From assembly GCA_020201445.1 (NCBI GenBank), contig JAIVGU010000238.1, forward strand, positions 1 through 5,263: a DNA stretch of 5,263 nucleotides. The letters are read 5' to 3'. The notes under the pieces were generated by a model that worked only from the letters and a program-made list of their open reading frames with translations, was not told the origin of the DNA and ran no database searches. Every line of letters starts with the position of its first letter. Positions within the stretch are counted from its first letter, which is position 1. Below, piece after piece: positions 1 through 5,263 of the stretch. The DNA comes from Halobacteriales archaeon (GTDB lineage: Archaea; Thermoplasmatota; E2; JACPAO01; JAHFTW01). The position numbers were made by a program, and so were the translations under genes.

Positions 1-153
1 GCCCGGGGCCATGTGCGAACCGACGGCTTCTGGAAGATGAAGCTTCCCAACGGGGGACAGGCGAAAGGTCCCTGGGGAGCGTCGCCGCAGGGCCTGCGTG
101 ACAAGGAGCGTTTCGAGTCGGAGCGCCTGGCCGGCTGGTTCGGGCGCCTGTGA
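1..153 (+). CDS. C-terminal end of an unrecognised protein (5' end outside window)
   Basis: Frame 1 is open from the left edge for 50 codons and ends in TGA at 151-153. The other two plus-strand frames hit stops within this stretch. About four fifths of its codons end in G or C, like the real genes here. The visible tail is hydrophilic and rich in Gly, Lys and Arg, with a Trp-containing patch (DGFWKMKLPNGG near the start) and a C-terminus ending LAGWFGRL. It has no membrane segment and no motif I recognise, so I assign no function. It converges on mgtE, with 25 bases between the two stops and no strong terminator hairpin in that gap. That it is coding is an inference from the open frame and codon bias; the rest of the gene is needed to identify it. 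Confidence 0.6.
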   Translation, partial: ARGHVRTDGFWKMKLPNGGQAKGPWGASPQGLRDKERFESERLAGWFGRL

Positions 154-178
154 ACGGGGACGCGCTTTCCGGCCGCGC

Positions 179-1564
179 TCAGGCCAGGCGCCCGCCCAGC
201 ACCAATCCCGCGATGGTGAAGTAGAGCACCAGCCCGGAGACGTCGACGAGGGTGGCGACGAGGGGCGCGGAGGCGCTGGCGGGGTCGAACCGGAGGGCGC
301 GCAGGACGAACGGGAGGCTCGACCCGCTCAGGGTGCCCCACGCCACGACGCTCACGAGGCTGAGGCCGACGGCGATGGCGAGGCGGGCGGCATCCTCGCC
401 GTAGGAGCCGAAGAGGCCGTGCCAGAGCAGGATGCGCAGGATGCCGATGGCGGCCAGGATGCCGCCGAGGGCGAGGCCGGCCAGCAGTTCGCGGCGCACC
501 ACGCGCCACCAGTCGCGCAGGCGGACCTGGCCGAGGCTGAGGGCGCGCACGATGAGGGTGCTGGCCTGGCTGCCGGAGTTGCCGCCGCTGGAGATGATGA
601 GGGGGATGAAGAGCGCCAGCACCACGGCGTGGGCGATCTCGTCCTGGTAGGCGCCCATCGCGCTGGCGGTCAGCATCTCGCCCACGAACAGCAGGGCGAG
701 CCAGCCGGCGCGCTTGCGCAGCATCGTCGCGAACGGCGTCTCCAGGTAGGGCAGGTCGAGCGCCTCCTGGCCGCCGAGCTTCTGGATGTCCTCCGTCGCC
801 TCCTCCTCCGCCACCTCCAGCACGTCGTCGGCGGTGACGATGCCGAGCAGGACGCCCTCGGAGTCGACGACGGGGAGGGCGAAGACGCCGTGCCGCTTCA
901 TCTCCTCCACCGCCCGCTCGCGGTCGTCGAACGCGGAGAGCGCGGGGAAGTCGCGGTTCATCAGGTCCCAGACGCGTTGCCCCGGGTCGCCGAGGATGAC
1001 CTGCCGCAGCCGCAGGTCGTCGAGCAGGCGGCCCGTGTCGTCGGTGACGTAGAGGCGGCTGATGGTCTCGGAGTCGCGCCCGCGGGCCCGGACGTGCCCG
1101 ATAGCCTGGGCGAGGGTCCAGTCGGGCCGCAGCGCCACGTAGTCCGGCGTCATCAGGCGGCCCACCGACTCGGGGGGGTAGCCGAGCAGGTGGCGGGCCT
1201 CGCGCAGGTCGTCGGGGCTCAGCAGCTCGAAGAGGCGGCGCGTCACTTCGCCCGGCAGCTCCCCCAGCAGGGCGGTGCGGTCGTCGGGCGCCATCTCCGC
1301 CAGCACCTGCCGCGTCTCCTGGTCGGTCATGCCCTGCAGGAGCGCCTCCTGGCGGGCGGGCTCGAGGCGGCCGAACACCTCCGCCTCGGTGGAGCGCGGC
1401 AGGCAGCGGAACAGGAGTGCTGCGTCCTTGGCGGGGGAGGCCTCGATGAGCTCCTCGAGGACGGCGGGCTCCCAGTCCCAGATGCGGGCGCGGACGGCGG
1501 CCCACTGCCGGCTGGCCGCCAGGTCGAGCACCTCCCGCAGCCGCGCCTCGTGGGCCGGGTCCAT
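179..1564 (-). CDS. mgtE: MgtE-family magnesium transporter/channel
   Basis: Inner-membrane Mg2+ channel gated by cytosolic Mg2+, a homodimer in characterised relatives. From the ATG at 1564 it has 461 residues, close to Thermus MgtE (about 450 aa). Domains in order: helical N domain (about 1-125), CBS1 (about 134-195, starting GRLMTPDYVAL), CBS2 (about 198-256, with FALPVVDSEGVLLGIVTADD), plug helix (EEEATEDIQKLGG), then about five membrane helices (near 287-304, 311-328, 360-381, 395-416, 431-456). The pore signature GGNSGSQ is at 327-333. The conserved ion-binding Asp of the last helix is D441, in LVATLVDVSG. Start choice: the family alignment begins at this ATG (MDPAHEARLREVL). In-frame GTG at 1612 and ATG at 1609 would add 16 or 15 residues, and none of the three has a clear Shine-Dalgarno. 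No M-box Mg2+ riboswitch is seen upstream. The family assignment is secure; the exact start is not. Confidence 0.95.
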   Translation of the reverse strand: MDPAHEARLREVLDLAASRQWAAVRARIWDWEPAVLEELIEASPAKDAALLFRCLPRSTEAEVFGRLEPARQEALLQGMTDQETRQVLAEMAPDDRTALLGELPGEVTRRLFELLSPDDLREARHLLGYPPESVGRLMTPDYVALRPDWTLAQAIGHVRARGRDSETISRLYVTDDTGRLLDDLRLRQVILGDPGQRVWDLMNRDFPALSAFDDRERAVEEMKRHGVFALPVVDSEGVLLGIVTADDVLEVAEEEATEDIQKLGGQEALDLPYLETPFATMLRKRAGWLALLFVGEMLTASAMGAYQDEIAHAVVLALFIPLIISSGGNSGSQASTLIVRALSLGQVRLRDWWRVVRRELLAGLALGGILAAIGILRILLWHGLFGSYGEDAARLAIAVGLSLVSVVAWGTLSGSSLPFVLRALRFDPASASAPLVATLVDVSGLVLYFTIAGLVLGGRLA

Positions 1565-1643
1565 GGCGGCGCGAGAGGAGGGTTCCAGATAAGCCGCCCG
1601 GAGCCGCATCACCTGTTGCGCCTGGAGGCCCCGCGTTGCCCCT

Positions 1644-1710
1644 CATCCGCCGAGGACGCCGGGCACACCGAACCCACCATTCTCAGCGAACTCGGCGTCC
1701 TGGGTGGATG
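1644..1710. repeat. Imperfect palindromic repeat (element A) between GNAT and mgtE
   Basis: Left arm 1644-1663 pairs with right arm 1691-1710 at 17 of 20 positions around a 27-base loop. The core is AGGACGCCG against CGGCGTCCT. The left arm, read on the minus strand, matches the right arm of the repeat at 2338-2396 in 15 of 17 bases. The right arm matches the same arm directly in 17 of 21. No T-run follows on either strand, so it is not a classical intrinsic terminator. It lies upstream of mgtE in the likely transcript leader, where it could form RNA structure, but it is more simply a dispersed hairpin repeat. Confidence 0.65.
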
Positions 1711-1755
1711 GTTAGGTGTGGATCCTGGCACAACCCATGGAATCGGCGCATCGGT

Positions 1756-1771
1756 GGAATCTGTGGATTCC
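1756..1771 (-). terminator. Small hairpin downstream of GNAT, weak terminator candidate
   Basis: GGAATC (1756-1761) and GATTCC (1766-1771) form a perfect 6-bp stem with a 4-base loop, about 36 bases beyond the GNAT stop in the direction of transcription. A further GGAATC copy at 1739-1744 could compete for pairing. No U-tract follows on the minus strand, so termination would need Rho or may not occur. The stem is visible; the role is a guess from position. Confidence 0.25.
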
Positions 1772-1806
1772 TAGGGGGAAGCCAACCAGGGCACCCCACG
1801 GATGAA

Positions 1807-2247
1807 TCAGCCAAGCGGGCGCGTCATCAATCGCCGGCCGTGCAGCCGGTAGCCGCGCCGCTCGTAGAGCCGTTGCGCCCGTGGGTTGACGTCGGCCACT
1901 TCCAGATGCACCGCTGTGGAGCCGGCCTGCCGCGCCTCGTCCTCCAGGCGGTCCAGCAGCCGGGTGCCGAGGCCCTTGCCGCGGCGCTCGGGGCGGACGT
2001 AGAGCTCGTCCACGAAGGCGTAGACGCCGCCGAACTCGATGCTGTAGCCGAATGCGACGACGCCGTAGCCCGCCAGGCCGGGGTCCTCCAGCAGGACGAC
2101 GCGGCCGCGCTGGGGCTCGCGCAGCAGCCGTCCCATGGCGGAGCGGCGGCTCTCCGCCGTCGTGTCCAATCCCTCATGGGCGTGGAAGTCGGCGACGAGC
2201 GGCAGCAGCGCCTCCAGGTCGGCTGGCGTGGCGGGCCGGAGCCTCAT
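1807..2247 (-). CDS. GNAT family N-acetyltransferase
   Basis: Encodes 146 residues, the usual size of a single-domain GNAT enzyme that moves an acetyl group from acetyl-CoA to an amine. The substrate cannot be told from sequence. It opens with the typical MRLRPATPADLEALLPLV (beta1-alpha1). Next comes a central strand region GYGVVAFGYSIEFGG (about 60-74), then motif A at 81-100, ELYVRPERRGKGLGTRLLDR, which contains the acetyl-CoA pyrophosphate loop R89-x-x-G92-x-G94. Motif B follows, VNPRAQRLYERRGYR (about 120-134), with N121, Y128 and G132. No signal peptide or membrane segment is seen, so it is presumably cytosolic. The start is the ATG at 2247, because homology begins there. There is no clear Shine-Dalgarno, and the open frame continues upstream as low-complexity translation into uvrA antisense. 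It is divergent from uvrA, on the same strand as mgtE, and flanked on both sides by related hairpin repeats. Confidence 0.92.
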   Translation of the reverse strand: MRLRPATPADLEALLPLVADFHAHEGLDTTAESRRSAMGRLLREPQRGRVVLLEDPGLAGYGVVAFGYSIEFGGVYAFVDELYVRPERRGKGLGTRLLDRLEDEARQAGSTAVHLEVADVNPRAQRLYERRGYRLHGRRLMTRPLG

Positions 2248-2337
2248 GCCGGCGGCGCTGGCGAACGGGGCGGCGGGCACGGCGGCGCAAGCGGGGTTTC
2301 GCTCAAGAACGCTGGGGAAGCCTGCTCCCCCCACCCG

Positions 2338-2396
2338 CCGAGAACGCAGAGGACGCCGAGGTGGGGTCTCTGCGGGCTCTGCGTCCTCTGCGGATG
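2338..2396. repeat. 9-nt-periodic palindromic repeat (element B)
   Basis: The left arm is CGCAGAGGACGC (2345-2356) and the right arm is its exact complement GCGTCCTCTGCG (2381-2392). With one mismatch the stem extends to 2345-2360/2377-2392, around a 16-base loop. Both arms are tandem 9-base units. On the right, CTCTGCG recurs at 2368, 2377 and 2386; on the left the units begin near 2339, 2348 and 2357. One plus-strand frame therefore reads as a tripeptide repeat, PAENAEDAEV. I recall very similar AEN-AED and LCVLC-type spurious translations from hairpin repeats in many bacterial genomes, but could not search. It lies between divergent genes, so terminator function is unlikely. Confidence 0.75.
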
Positions 2397-2570
2397 GTCG
2401 GTCAGCACTTGCGGCCGAGCGGAGGTCGCCCCGACCGCTTGGGTGAACGCTCCAGAGAAAACTTTCACCCGGCCCCGGCCCAAACCCTAAAGGCCACCCC
2501 TTGGTCAGTCGAAACGCCCCGGGAGACCAGGGTTTCCAGCATGGCCGGCGCAATCGTCCTGCACACCTCG

Positions 2571-2593
2571 TCCTGTGGCCTCGGTGCACAGGA
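2571..2593. promoter_or_regulatory. 7-bp dyad upstream of uvrA (possible operator or hairpin)
   Basis: TCCTGTG (2571-2577) and CACAGGA (2587-2593) are perfect complements separated by 9 bases, ending about 36 bases before the uvrA start. The half-sites contain CTGT and ACAG, as in the proteobacterial LexA box, but the CTGT-to-ACAG spacing is 11 rather than 8, so I do not call it an SOS box. It could be another regulator's operator or a leader hairpin. The dyad is seen directly; the function is unknown. Confidence 0.3.
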
Positions 2594-2598
2594 GTCAG

Positions 2599-2629
2599 CG
2601 ACCCGCTCACGGGCACCGGAGGCGCTGGC

Positions 2630-2641
<12 letters not shown>
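2599..2641 (+). promoter_or_regulatory. Stem-loop sequestering the uvrA start codon
   Basis: CGACCCGCTCACG (2599-2611) is the exact reverse complement of 2629-2641, a perfect 13-bp stem that is mostly G-C. The 17-base loop (2612-2628) carries the Shine-Dalgarno GGAGG. The right arm contains the GTG start codon (2630-2632) and the next three codons. In the mRNA this fold would bury the start codon while displaying the ribosome-binding site in the loop, a geometry fit for translational control. The repeat is certain; in vivo folding and a regulatory role are inference. Confidence 0.5.
2618..2622 (+). promoter_or_regulatory. Ribosome-binding site of uvrA
   Basis: GGAGG lies 7 bases before the GTG at 2630, the ideal distance. 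It decides the start in favour of this GTG: the frame is open further upstream but shows no UvrA homology there. It lies in the loop of the 2599-2641 hairpin. Confidence 0.85.

Positions 2642-5263
<2,622 letters not shown>

Larger units (their letters stand above)
2248..2629. other. 382-base divergent intergenic region rich in inverted repeats
   Basis: This spacer between divergent GNAT and uvrA contains no gene I can support. Its short open frames on both strands translate to Arg/Ala/Pro-rich or periodic sequence. It holds, in order: a 5-bp hairpin (GGGGA 2314-2318, TCCCC 2326-2330); the 9-nt-periodic palindrome at 2338-2396; GGGTGAA/TTCACCC (2441-2447, 2464-2470); AAACCCT/AGGGTTT (2482-2488, 2529-2535), enclosing TGGTC/GACCA (2502-2506, 2525-2529); the dyad at 2571-2593; and the left half of the uvrA start hairpin. 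Promoters for both genes must lie here or in the coding edges, but I see no convincing -35/-10 pair. Confidence 0.7.

Noticed and set aside
154..178. Possible bidirectional terminator between the convergent genes
   Set aside because: Only a 4-bp CGCG/CGCG pairing without a T-run; too weak to call.
1710..1726. GTTAGGTGTGGATCCT resembles the opening of an M-box magnesium riboswitch, in the gap upstream of mgtE
   Set aside because: It is on the plus strand, antisense to mgtE, and the rest of the M-box consensus is absent. Treated as coincidence.
98..1774. 558-codon plus-strand open frame opposite mgtE
   Set aside because: It is a GC-rich antisense shadow: the translation is low-complexity (Ala, Glu, Gly, His rich), while the minus strand encodes an unmistakable MgtE.
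2573..2591. CTGT...ACAG as a LexA SOS box
   Set aside because: The spacing is 11, not 8, and the intervening bases are not AT-rich. Kept only as an unassigned dyad.

Overview
This is a GC-rich bacterial window holding four protein-coding genes: two complete and two cut by the window edges. G+C is very high at third codon positions, and start codons include GTG. The order is the 3' end of an unrecognised gene (+, 1-153), an MgtE-type magnesium channel (-, 179-1564), a small GNAT acetyltransferase (-, 1807-2247) and uvrA (+, from 2630 and running off the right edge). The phylum cannot be fixed from these genes. GC bias, the GTG start of uvrA and a dispersed 9-nt-periodic hairpin repeat suit a high-GC environmental bacterium, but that is only an impression.

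Left part: the unknown gene and mgtE converge with 25 bases between their stop codons. mgtE encodes the full architecture of its family: N domain, two CBS domains, plug helix and five-helix pore domain. The GNAT gene lies on the same strand upstream of mgtE, separated by about 240 bases that hold two inverted repeats. The two genes are therefore probably not tightly coupled.

Right part: GNAT and uvrA diverge from a 382-base spacer unusually rich in inverted repeats. These include a hairpin built from 9-nt units, a relative of the hairpin on the other side of GNAT, so the acetyltransferase gene is bracketed by two related palindromic repeats. At the uvrA start a perfect 13-bp inverted repeat places the Shine-Dalgarno in the loop and the GTG start codon in the stem, which suggests possible structure-dependent translation. 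UvrA itself is orthodox (two ABC ATPase modules, two zinc sites) and lacks only its last 70 or so residues because the window ends.

The genes are housekeeping or generic accessory functions (Mg2+ uptake, acetylation, nucleotide excision repair) with no visible common pathway. I found no CRISPR array, RNA gene, transposase or new multi-gene system. The most interesting material is the non-coding structure around GNAT and at the uvrA start.
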